This document shows, one piece after another, positions 26,300 through 32,804 of a DNA stretch of 55,229 nt (position 1 is the stretch's first letter; each line of letters opens with the position of its first letter). The position numbers and the translations under genes are program-made. This stretch comes from Pseudonocardia xinjiangensis (GTDB lineage: Bacteria > Actinomycetota > Actinomycetes > Mycobacteriales > Pseudonocardiaceae): assembly GCF_012911925.1 (NCBI RefSeq), contig NZ_JAAXKY010000032.1:1-55229 (forward strand). The letters run 5' to 3'. Below the pieces are notes generated by a model. The model searched no databases. It saw only the letters and a program-made list of their open reading frames with translations, and was not told the DNA's origin.

Positions 26300-26443
26300 T
26301 CAGTCGTCGTCGTCATCGTCGTCGTCGTTGTCGTCGTACCAGTAGCCGTCGTGCCACTTGTGGTCGTTGTCGTACCACCCGTCGTGCCACTTGCGCTTGC
26401 TGGCGCTGCCGATAACGAACAGACCGATCCCGCGAGCCTTCAT
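26300..26443 (-). CDS. 47-aa acidic Trp/His/Tyr/Asp-rich peptide
   Basis: Unrecognised micro-gene. ATG 26443 is preceded at seven bases by AGGAGGAG, an excellent ribosome site. The peptide starts with a short hydrophobic/basic segment, MKARGIGLFVIGSASKRK, then has a tandem KWHDG repeat (residues 18-22 and 29-33) with interleaved Trp/Tyr, and ends in eight consecutive Asp (40-47). It has 14 Asp, 4 Trp, 3 Tyr and 3 His, with a net charge near -8. It shares a 5' leader and a 3' hairpin with the two other micro-genes. A secreted or processed peptide, perhaps metal-binding, is inference; there is no modification enzyme next to it. Confidence 0.75.
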   Translation of the reverse strand: MKARGIGLFVIGSASKRKWHDGWYDNDHKWHDGYWYDDNDDDDDDDD

Positions 26444-26469
26444 GTGCTAGCTCCTCCTGCGTTGTTTCC

Positions 26470-26505
26470 GAGCGCCGTATGGCGCTCTACTGCAGGGAAC
26501 GTGAC
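26470..26505 (-). promoter_or_regulatory. Conserved 5' leader of peptide gene 1 with stem-loop
   Basis: In the sense (minus) strand the element contains ACGTTCCC, then a stem-loop GAGCGCC-ATAC-GGCGCTC (26470-26487), a perfect 7-bp stem with an A-Y-A-C loop, ending 27 bases before ATG. Matching elements are at 28827-28865 and 29543-29580. The third stem position is G-C here and A-U in the other two, a compensatory change. Confidence 0.72.
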
Positions 26506-26537
26506 CCGCCGATGCGCGGATCAACAATTCTGTGGGC

Positions 26538-26552
26538 GTCACCCGAATAGAC
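26538..26552 (-). promoter_or_regulatory. Upstream 15-bp element shared by peptide genes 1 and 3
   Basis: On the minus strand this reads GTCTATTCGGGTGAC. The same sequence with two changes, GTCCATTCGGGTAAC, lies at 29610-29624. Both sit about 30-33 bp upstream of the leader, the right place for a promoter -35 or activator site. No counterpart is obvious before peptide gene 2. Confidence 0.5.
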
Positions 26553-26678
26553 CTAAGAGTTATCCCGCTCTTCGGGGGCTCTTGGTTCACCCGTTAGGCA
26601 AGGCGTGCATTTGTGTCCTGCATGATATCGGTCATCAAAGTGATATGACGGAACTGCCGGCGCGCGTTGCGCCAGCGG

Positions 26679-28583
26679 TCACCGCGGGTCGAGCGCCAGC
26701 ACGGTGGGCACGGGCTCCGTGGCGGGTTCGATCTCTGCCAGGGCCGGTGTCGTGCCCTGCAGGTGGTAGAGCCGGGCGTAGCCGGGACTGGCCGAGAGGA
26801 GTTCGGTGTGGGTGCCGGCCGCGGCGATGCGGCCGTCCTCGAGGTACAGGATCCGGTCGGCGTCGGTCACCGTCAGCAGGTTGTGCGAGATGATGATGGT
26901 GGTGCGCCCGGCCATGAGCCTGCGCAGCGGCGCGAGGATGCGCTGGGTCGACTCGGCGTCGAGGCCGGTGGTGGGCTCGTCGAGCAGCAGCACGGGTGCG
27001 TCGCGGATCATCGCTCTGGCGATGGCGACCCGCTGGCGCTGGCCGCCCGAGAGCAGCCGGCCGCGTTGCCCGACGCGGGTGTCGTAGCCGTCGGGCAACT
27101 GCGTGATGAACGAGTGCGCGTCGGCCGCCGCCGCCGCTCGCACGAGCTCGTCCTCGGTGGCGCCGGGGCGACCCCACAGGATGTTGTCGCGGATGGTGCC
27201 GTCGAAGACGAGCGTCTCCTGCAGCACGGGGGCGATGTTGCGCCGGAGGTCGGCCAGTGCCAGCTCGCGCAGGTCGTGGCCGTCGAGGCTGATGGATCCG
27301 GTGTCGGGGTCGGAGAAGCGCAGGAGCAGCTTCGCCAGTGTCGACTTGCCTGCTCCGCTCGGACCGACCAGCGCGATCCGCTGCCCGGGCTCGACGGAGA
27401 AGTCGATCTCCGACAGCGCCGGGTGATCGGCGTCCTCGTAGCGGAACGAGAGGTTGTGCACCTGCAGCGCACCGTGGGCCCGGGCCAGCGGCAGCGGGTC
27501 CGCGGGCTCGACGACGGCCGGGGTGAGGTCGAGCAGCTCGATCACGCGCTCGGCACCCGCGCTGGCGGAGAACAGCTCGTTGGCCAGGTCGCCGAGGGCC
27601 TGGATCGGCCCGTAGAGCTGGGTCAGGTAGGCCACGAAGGCCAGCACGCCGCCCAGGGTGACGTTGCCGTTGGCGAGCTCCCACACGGCGAACCCGACCA
27701 CCAGCAGGACGCCGATCACCTCGAGCAGGTCGGTCAGCGGGGTGAACATGGCCTGCAGGCGGGTGGCCCGCATCTGCGCGCGGAAGCTGGCGAGGTTCTC
27801 GGTGTCGAACCGGGCCTGTTCCTCGTCCCAGCGGTCGTAGGCGCGCACCAGCGCGGCGTTGCTGAAGCTCTCCTCGGCGACCGAGGTGATGGAACCCGTC
27901 TTGCGCCGTTTCTCGCCCGAGGCGACCTTGATCCGGCTCGAGAAGGACCGGGCGACGAAGAGGAACCCTGGTGCAGCGATCAACGCGGCCAGCGCGAGGC
28001 GCCAGTCCAGATAGAACAACGCGGCGACGAAGAACACGAGCTCGAAGACATAGCTCAGCCCCGACCCGACGCCGGAGAGGATCAGCTGCTCGATCGCCGC
28101 GATGTCGCCGGTCAACCGGGAGAGGACGTCGCCCAGCTCGTTGCGGTCGAAGAATGTCGAGGACTGTCGGTGGAGGTGGCCGAAGATCCGGCTCCGTAGG
28201 TTCAGGATGAACCGTTCGCCGACCCAGGCCGCCAGATACTCGTCGAAGAAGGCCACGATGCCGCCGACGAGCGTCAGCCCGAGATAGGCGCCCGCCACCA
28301 GCGGGAAGAGGTGGAAGTCGTGGGGCTGGAGCACGTCGTCGATCAGGATCTTGAGGAGATAGATCGTGGCGGCGCTCAACAGCGGACCCACCGCGACGAG
28401 CACCAGGCCGAGCCACAGCCGGCCCCGGTAGGGCCGGGTCTCGGGCCAGAAGCGACGGAAGATGGTGCGAAGGCTGACCGGCGGAGCCTCCGGCAGGAGG
28501 TCGGTTGCCACCAGCAGCCGGGTGACGGACAGGCGCGGCGCCGGCGGTTCAGGCGCTTGCGTGGCGTGGCGTGGGTTCATCAT
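26679..28583 (-). CDS. ABC exporter, fused TMD-NBD (paralogue 2 of the peptide locus)
   Basis: 634-aa half-transporter, highly similar along its length to the exporter at 23973-25835. Six membrane segments are followed by Walker A LVGPSGAGKST, signature LLSGGQRQR, Walker B VLLLDEPTTGLD and H-loop IISHNL. Like its paralogue it has no C39 protease domain. It starts at the first of two ATGs (28583), only 57 bp after the stop of peptide gene 2, with a perfect hairpin between; the ribosome site is weak. The C-terminal tail is 14 residues longer than in paralogue 1. Export of the neighbouring peptide is the simplest inference; homo- or heterodimer is unresolved. Confidence 0.93.
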   Translation of the reverse strand: MMNPRHATQAPEPPAPRLSVTRLLVATDLLPEAPPVSLRTIFRRFWPETRPYRGRLWLGLVLVAVGPLLSAATIYLLKILIDDVLQPHDFHLFPLVAGAYLGLTLVGGIVAFFDEYLAAWVGERFILNLRSRIFGHLHRQSSTFFDRNELGDVLSRLTGDIAAIEQLILSGVGSGLSYVFELVFFVAALFYLDWRLALAALIAAPGFLFVARSFSSRIKVASGEKRRKTGSITSVAEESFSNAALVRAYDRWDEEQARFDTENLASFRAQMRATRLQAMFTPLTDLLEVIGVLLVVGFAVWELANGNVTLGGVLAFVAYLTQLYGPIQALGDLANELFSASAGAERVIELLDLTPAVVEPADPLPLARAHGALQVHNLSFRYEDADHPALSEIDFSVEPGQRIALVGPSGAGKSTLAKLLLRFSDPDTGSISLDGHDLRELALADLRRNIAPVLQETLVFDGTIRDNILWGRPGATEDELVRAAAAADAHSFITQLPDGYDTRVGQRGRLLSGGQRQRVAIARAMIRDAPVLLLDEPTTGLDAESTQRILAPLRRLMAGRTTIIISHNLLTVTDADRILYLEDGRIAAAGTHTELLSASPGYARLYHLQGTTPALAEIEPATEPVPTVLALDPR

Positions 28584-28600
28584 CTGGGTCCGGGACCACC

Positions 28601-28633
28601 GGGTGGCCCCGCCCGTCATGGGCGGGGCCACCC
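28601..28633. terminator. Hairpin between peptide gene 2 and exporter 2
   Basis: Perfect 14-bp arms GGGTGGCCCCGCCC (28601-28614) and GGGCGGGGCCACCC (28620-28633) with a 5-base loop. It begins 7 bp after the peptide stop and ends 17 bp before the exporter ATG. A strong stem here would let much peptide mRNA but little exporter mRNA accumulate, as in many small-peptide operons; this is inference. Confidence 0.75.
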
Positions 28634-28640
28634 CGGTAGA

Positions 28641-28799
28641 TCAGCGGTGGTAGCCGTGGTCGTGGTAGCCGTAGCCACGGCCCCGGTAGCTGTGGCGGCG
28701 GTAGCCGTAGCCGTGGCCCCGGTAGCCGTGGTCGCGGTAGCCACCGCGGCCGTACCTACGGCGGAAGTCGGCAATCAGCTTGATCTTTCCTGCACTCAT
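28641..28799 (-). CDS. 52-aa basic Gly/Tyr/Arg/His-rich peptide
   Basis: Unrecognised micro-gene. ATG 28799 has AAAGGG seven bases upstream. The N-terminal part MSAGKIKLIADFRRR resembles a short leader. From residue 16 onward 34 of 37 residues are Tyr (9), Gly (11), Arg (8) or His (6), in imperfect repeats such as GYRGHGYGYRRH and GRGYGYHDHGY. Net charge is about +10. It has the shared leader upstream and a perfect hairpin downstream, and directly precedes an ABC exporter. Low-complexity GY/H repeats recall adhesive or cross-linking structural peptides; Tyr-modified ribosomal peptides are another option, but no P450 or radical-SAM gene is nearby. Confidence 0.77.
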   Translation of the reverse strand: MSAGKIKLIADFRRRYGRGGYRDHGYRGHGYGYRRHSYRGRGYGYHDHGYHR

Positions 28800-28826
28800 G
28801 TGAGTACCCTTTCTCTCTTTCCGTTC

Positions 28827-28865
28827 AGAACACCGTGTGGCGTTCTAACTGGAGAACATACCTGG
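28827..28865 (-). promoter_or_regulatory. Conserved 5' leader of peptide gene 2 with stem-loop
   Basis: Sense strand: GGTATGTTCT, then AGTT, then the stem-loop AGAACGCC-ACAC-GGTGTTCT (28827-28846). This is an 8-bp RNA stem with one G-U wobble and an ACAC loop, ending 28 bases before ATG. It aligns almost base for base with the leader at 29543-29580 (shared AGTTAGAACGC and CAGGTAYGTTCT). Confidence 0.75.
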
Positions 28866-29383
28866 GGCCGGAGTTCATTCCACCGGCCACGCATCAGTTT
28901 GTTGAAGTGACTCTCTTCACGGCCTGCTTGTGTGTTCAATTATTAAAGAAGCGGTCGAGACTCTGTTTCGCGGAGCCGGTGGTTCCGCTTCGCCGGACGG
29001 CTGCCGGTCAGTATTTGCATCTCGTCGTGTTTTGCAGTCGGCTGCGTGCTCGGCTGTCGATGTGCCGAGTCGGCCGGGCGCGCCGCCGAGAATCTCCGCA
29101 TCGTCCGGCGCGGCCACCTCGAGGCGGCTGCCGCAATCGGCGGAGGTGGCCCGAACGTAATCCCCAGTGCCCTGATCGGTCGCTTTCCGGCCTCGGACGT
29201 GACAATTCACGGAGTGCCGTGGTGGCGACGACGGCGGGAGCGGTCGTGCAGTGCCGACAGTCGGGCCCGGGACCGGTGGCAGGTGATCCACGCCTGGCCC
29301 GGTGTAGCTACGCGTCGTGGTGGAGACAACGGACGACGCGGACGAACCTGCTGGTAGCGGCCCCTGCGGGCGAGGCCGGGAGG
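28866..29383. other. 518-bp stretch between peptide genes 2 and 3 without a supportable gene
   Basis: The part at 28880-29060 is visibly richer in A/T than its surroundings. A minus-strand frame (28917-29483) is open but overlaps peptide gene 3, has no ribosome site and lacks domain features, so I do not call it. The stretch must hold the promoter of peptide gene 2; no convincing -35/-10 pair could be assigned. Confidence 0.4.
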
Positions 29384-29410
29384 CGGCCCCGCCCGTAACG
29401 GGCGGGGCCG
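29384..29410. terminator. Hairpin downstream of peptide gene 3
   Basis: Perfect 12-bp arms CGGCCCCGCCCG (29384-29395) and CGGGCGGGGCCG (29399-29410) around a 3-base loop, starting 9 bp after the peptide stop. It shares the GGCCCCGCCC core with the hairpin after peptide gene 2. There is no exporter after this one; peptide gene 2 comes next on the strand. Confidence 0.72.
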
Positions 29411-29419
29411 ACCGATCCG

Positions 29420-29515
29420 TCAGTAGTACTCCCAGTATCCGCGGTGGTAGTGGCGGTACCGGTCCCAGTACGGCTTGCGCCAACGACGACGACGCCTGGT
29501 GACCACGAGCTTCAT
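29420..29515 (-). CDS. 31-aa basic Arg/Tyr/Trp-rich peptide
   Basis: Unrecognised micro-gene. ATG 29515 has GGAAGGGAG seven bases upstream. The peptide begins MKLVVT, continues with five Arg (7-11) and ends in an aromatic, His-containing tail (YRHYHRGYWEYY). It contains 9 Arg, 6 Tyr and 3 Trp, with a net charge of about +9, and resembles a cationic antimicrobial or membrane-active peptide in composition only. Its leader is nearly identical to that of peptide gene 2, and it has its own downstream hairpin but no adjacent exporter. The shared signals make a real gene likely despite the size. Confidence 0.73.
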   Translation of the reverse strand: MKLVVTRRRRRWRKPYWDRYRHYHRGYWEYY

Positions 29516-29542
29516 CGTGAGACTCCCTTCCGTTTAACTTCC

Positions 29543-29580
29543 GAACGCTGTGTTGCGTTCTAACTCTAGAACGTACCTGG
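29543..29580 (-). promoter_or_regulatory. Conserved 5' leader of peptide gene 3 with stem-loop
   Basis: Sense strand: GGTACGTTCTAGAGTTAGAACGC, here given as CAGGTACGTTCTA + GAGT + TAGAACG, then the stem GAACGC / GCGTTC closing on A-ACAC-A (29543-29560). The middle arm can pair with either the upstream CGTTCTA (7 bp) or the downstream GCGTTC (6 bp), so two exclusive folds are possible. The stem ends 28 bases before ATG. Confidence 0.75.
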
Positions 29581-30053
29581 AGCGCGAGTGGATCCGGATT
29601 TAGGCCAGTGTTACCCGAATGGACTAGCGCCTCTCATTGCTTGCGAGGTGCGCACAATACCCCGATCTTCCGGATCTGACTGTGTGCCACGTATGAATCC
29701 GCCCAGTAAAGAGATCGTCGAGGGTTTCCCTCGATCGGGATATGTGTCCGGCGCTGACCAGGCATTTCTTGTCGGCCTCGGCGTGAGCCCTGCCGGAATC
29801 GGTCGAGGCGGGCCCGGAAGAGTCCGTGACGAATCGCGCGCATCGATCGGATCGGGCCGACCGGATGATCAACCCGGAAGTCGCGTTCCGGGGGTGGTGT
29901 CGATGTGGCCACCATCGCACCGACCCGATCGGCCCCTCGGTGTGTCGCGGGGAAACGGCCGGGCGCAGACCGCCCGGCTCGCATGTCTTTCACACAATCC
30001 GTTCGAAACCGGTCCGAGGTGCCGAAGAGGCGGACCGGGCCCATCGGTGATGA
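29581..30053. other. 473-bp stretch upstream of peptide gene 3
   Basis: No gene is supported. Minus-strand frames exist (for example 29634-30044) but lack ribosome sites and recognisable domains. The useful content is the 15-bp element GTCCATTCGGGTAAC (minus strand, 29610-29624) shared with peptide gene 1, which probably belongs to the promoter of peptide gene 3. Confidence 0.4.
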
Positions 30054-31163
30054 TCAGGCGGGCACGCCGAGACCCGCAGCGGTCCGCCGGAGCGCGGCCC
30101 AGGTGTCGACGGGCAACGGCACGCCCTCCGCCAGCCGGGCCGCGCGGGTCCGGGCCTCCGGGTCGCCCGGGGCGAGCACCGGCAGGCCCGGGTCGATCGG
30201 GCGGGCGCCGAGAACCCAGTCGAGGTACTCCCGGCCGATCCGCTCGAACTCGGCCTGCGTGCCGAAGTGGGCGGGGGAGAGGTAGACCGAGAGCATCCCG
30301 TTGGCGATGCCGCGCCGGTCGCCGTCGAGCGGCCCCGCGCACCCACCCCCGGTCAGGGCACCCGCGAGCAGCTCGCACATCAGGGCGAGACCCGAGCCCT
30401 TGTGCTCGCCGAACGCGCGGATGGCGCCCGGGCCACCGCCGGGGCTGCGGAGGTCGGTGCTGGTGTACTCGCCGTACAGGACATGGGGGTCGCCGGAGCG
30501 TTGCCCGTCCGGGCCGATGAGGGCGTCCGGCGGCAGCGGCTTGCCGCCGTAGGAGGCCACCTGCACCTTGCCCTCGGCCACCAGCGACGTGGCGAAGTCC
30601 AGGACCACCGGGCGCTGCGGGAGCGGCAGCCCGATCGTGAACGGCGCCGTGGAGAAGCGGCGCTCGACCGCCCCGAACGGGGCCACCAGCGGCGAGCCCG
30701 CCACGTTGACGAAGTGGATCGAGATCAGCCCGGCCGCGATCGCGGTCTCCGCGTACGCGCCGACGCGTCCGATGTGCCCGGCGCCGCGCAGCGCCACGAT
30801 GCAGGTGCCGTGGTCCCGGGCCCGCTCGATTCCCAGCTCCACGGCCTGCGATGCGACGGTCTGGCCGAAGCCGAGCTGCCCGTCGAGCACCACGAACGCG
30901 CCGCCGTCGGTCACCACCTGCACGTCGCGTCCGGGATGGACGTACCCGGAGCGCATCCAGTCGACGTAGATCGGTACGCGCACCACGCCATGGCTGTCGT
31001 GCCCGGTCAGGTTGGCGCCGACGAGCTCACGGGCGATGCGCCCGCCCTCCTCGTCGTCGCAGCCCGCCGCCACGAAGATGTCGCGCACCATCGATTCCAG
31101 CGCGCCCGCCGCCACCAGCTGCACCCGAGCGTCGTCCACCGTGTCTGCCTCATCGCCTGCCAC
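30054..31163 (-). CDS. Ldh2-family malate/L-lactate-type dehydrogenase
   Basis: 369-aa NAD(P)-dependent oxidoreductase of the malate/L-sulfolactate/ureidoglycolate dehydrogenase family, which has a fold distinct from classical MDH. Recognisable segments include GHDSHGVVRVPIYVDWM, the catalytic His in GAGHIGRVGAYAE, DFATSLVAEGK and EHKGSGLALMCELLAGAL. Length is typical. It is the last gene of the minus-strand run from the MHS transporter, 33 bp after the aldolase gene, and may oxidise an aldonate-derived or 2-oxo-acid intermediate; substrate is inferred only from context. Confidence 0.9.
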   Translation of the reverse strand: MAGDEADTVDDARVQLVAAGALESMVRDIFVAAGCDDEEGGRIARELVGANLTGHDSHGVVRVPIYVDWMRSGYVHPGRDVQVVTDGGAFVVLDGQLGFGQTVASQAVELGIERARDHGTCIVALRGAGHIGRVGAYAETAIAAGLISIHFVNVAGSPLVAPFGAVERRFSTAPFTIGLPLPQRPVVLDFATSLVAEGKVQVASYGGKPLPPDALIGPDGQRSGDPHVLYGEYTSTDLRSPGGGPGAIRAFGEHKGSGLALMCELLAGALTGGGCAGPLDGDRRGIANGMLSVYLSPAHFGTQAEFERIGREYLDWVLGARPIDPGLPVLAPGDPEARTRAARLAEGVPLPVDTWAALRRTAAGLGVPA

Positions 31164-31196
31164 GGCGACCAGGATGGCGGATCACCGCCCGGATCA

Positions 31197-31832
31197 TCAG
31201 TCCTGCGGTTCGTCGGGCCACGCACCGAGGCAGAGCCGCGAGATGTCGTCCCACCGGCCGGCCCGCACCAGATCGGACGGCGTCAGCCAGCTGCCTCCGA
31301 CGCAGGGGACGTTCGGCAGGGCCAGGTAGTCGCCCGAGTTGGAGGCGTCCACGCCCCCCGTGGGGCAGAAGCTGATCTCGGGCAGGGGCCCCGCGAGCGC
31401 CTTCAGATACCTCGGCCCACCAGCCGGGCCCGCCGGGAAGAACTTCATCTCGGTGATGCCGTGGCGCAGCAGGGCCAGCGCCTCGGTCGCCGTGGCCACC
31501 CCGGGCAGCACGGGCACGCGTTCGGCCAGCATCGCGGTGACCAGTGGCTCGGGGGAGCCGGGGGAGACCAGGAAGCGGGCGCCCGCAGCCACGGCCATGG
31601 CCGCCTGCTCGGGCCGGGTGATCGTGCCCGCCCCGACCACCATGTCGGGCACTTGCTCGGCCACCCTGGCGATCGACTCCAGCGCCGTGGGCGTGCGCAG
31701 GGTGATCTCCATGACGGGGACGCTCCCGGCCAGCAGCGCCCGCGCGAGCGGGACGGCGGCCTCGGCGTCGTCGAGGACCACGACCGGGATCACCCGGCTG
31801 CAGGCCATCACCTCAGCTGCCGATGTCGACAT
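31197..31832 (-). CDS. eda: KDPG aldolase (2-dehydro-3-deoxyphosphogluconate aldolase)
   Basis: 211-aa class I aldolase cleaving KDPG to pyruvate and glyceraldehyde 3-phosphate. The general-base Glu lies in MEITLRTP, the Schiff-base Lys in MKFFPAGPAGG, and the phosphate site GGVDASN follows. GAGTI and FLVSPGS are also family hallmarks. Placed 39 bp after the KDG kinase gene, it completes the route from 2-keto-3-deoxygluconate to central metabolism. 4-Hydroxy-2-oxoglutarate aldolase activity is also known for the family. Confidence 0.93.
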   Translation of the reverse strand: MSTSAAEVMACSRVIPVVVLDDAEAAVPLARALLAGSVPVMEITLRTPTALESIARVAEQVPDMVVGAGTITRPEQAAMAVAAGARFLVSPGSPEPLVTAMLAERVPVLPGVATATEALALLRHGITEMKFFPAGPAGGPRYLKALAGPLPEISFCPTGGVDASNSGDYLALPNVPCVGGSWLTPSDLVRAGRWDDISRLCLGAWPDEPQD

Positions 31833-31871
31833 GCGGTACCTCCTCGGGGTCGGTGGGCACGGTCGAACGGG

Positions 31872-32804
31872 TCATGCTGCTCCGGCGTGCGCGCGGACCT
31901 GCTGCAGGTCCGCGATGAGCCCGGTGCCACCCTGCCCGCCCACCGCGAGTGACGCCGCCGCGGTGCCCAGCCGCACGGCGTCCTGCAGGTCGTCCCCGAG
32001 GGCGAGGCGGGCGGCGACGGTGCCGACGAAGACGTCGCCCGCCCCGGTCTGGTCGACCAAGGCGGGGGCCGGGACGGCCGGGACCCACTGGTCGGGCGCA
32101 CCCCTGCCGGGCGAGACATGGACGCCCCGCTCCCCGCAGGTGACGGCGACCGCACCGGCGCCGAGCTCCCGCAGCCTGGTGACGGCGGCAGCGGGGTCGC
32201 CGGTGCCGAGCAGGGCGGCGGTCTCGGCGGGGGCCGACGGGGTGAGCAGCGCGGCGAGCGGAGCGAGGTCGGTGAGCACGGCCGCCGCGGCGGCCGAGGT
32301 GGTGAGCCGGGGACGGAAGTTCGGGTCGTAGACGAACCGGCGGCCCAGCTTCGCCGCCGCGAGCACGGCGTCCCGGGCCGAGGTCGAGAGTGCCGCCGTG
32401 ATCCCGCTCGCGAGCACCGCGCCCGCTGTGGCGAGCGTGTCGGCGTCGAGGTCACCCGGGGAGAGCCCGGCCCCCACCGAGCCCGCCCTGGCGTAGCTGA
32501 ACTGCCGCTGACCGGACGGGTCGCTGTGCAGCAGGTAGACGCCCTGCTGGCCGCGGACCCGGCGCACCAGCGCGTCGTCGACGCCGAGCGCGCGGATCCG
32601 GGCGACGACGGCGTCGCCGAGCTCACCGGTGGCGACGCGCGCGACGATCGCCACCCTGGCTCCGGCGGCGGCCGCCGCGGCGGCGGCGTTCACCACGTCG
32701 CCGGAGACGCCGAGGGTGGCCGCCACCCCGTGGCCGAACGGTTCGGTGGTGGCGACCTCGACGAGCGGCTCGCCCAGGAGGACCACGTCGTAGTGCGCGC
32801 TCAC
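31872..32804 (-). CDS. kdgK: 2-Keto-3-deoxygluconate kinase (PfkB family)
   Basis: 310-aa ribokinase-family enzyme, predicted to phosphorylate KDG to KDPG. Signature elements: [18 protein letters not shown] for the sugar-binding N-terminal motif (Ala-rich and slightly unusual), YDPNFRPRL, and [17 protein letters not shown] with the catalytic Asp. The GTG start at 32804 overlaps the stop of the dehydratase gene (GTGA). The position between a ManD-type dehydratase and KDPG aldolase is what identifies the substrate; on sequence alone another ketose-acid would be possible. Confidence 0.88.
   Translation of the reverse strand: MSAHYDVVLLGEPLVEVATTEPFGHGVAATLGVSGDVVNAAAAAAAAGARVAIVARVATGELGDAVVARIRALGVDDALVRRVRGQQGVYLLHSDPSGQRQFSYARAGSVGAGLSPGDLDADTLATAGAVLASGITAALSTSARDAVLAAAKLGRRFVYDPNFRPRLTTSAAAAAVLTDLAPLAALLTPSAPAETAALLGTGDPAAAVTRLRELGAGAVAVTCGERGVHVSPGRGAPDQWVPAVPAPALVDQTGAGDVFVGTVAARLALGDDLQDAVRLGTAAASLAVGGQGGTGLIADLQQVRAHAGAA

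Noticed and set aside
28827..28910. SigR/SigH-type promoter before peptide gene 2 (GGAAT, 19 bases, GTT)
   Set aside because: The match is one base off in spacing and is not conserved upstream of the other two peptide genes, whose leaders are otherwise the same.
28917..29483. 188-codon open frame on the minus strand
   Set aside because: It overlaps peptide gene 3, has no ribosome site, is Pro/Arg/Ser-rich low complexity and shows no domain.
26300..29515. Classical RiPP cluster (lanthipeptide, lasso, P450- or radical-SAM-modified)
   Set aside because: No LanM/LanB, cyclase, P450, radical-SAM, RRE or protease gene lies between 23973 and 30053, and the exporters have no C39 domain. Precursor-like peptides alone do not justify the label.
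28827..29580. LexA (SOS) boxes in the peptide leaders
   Set aside because: The half-sites GAAC and GTTC are there, but the spacing is 8-10 bases instead of the required 4.
29634..30044. 136-codon open frame on the minus strand
   Set aside because: It has no ribosome site or recognisable motif, and overlaps the shared upstream element of peptide gene 3.
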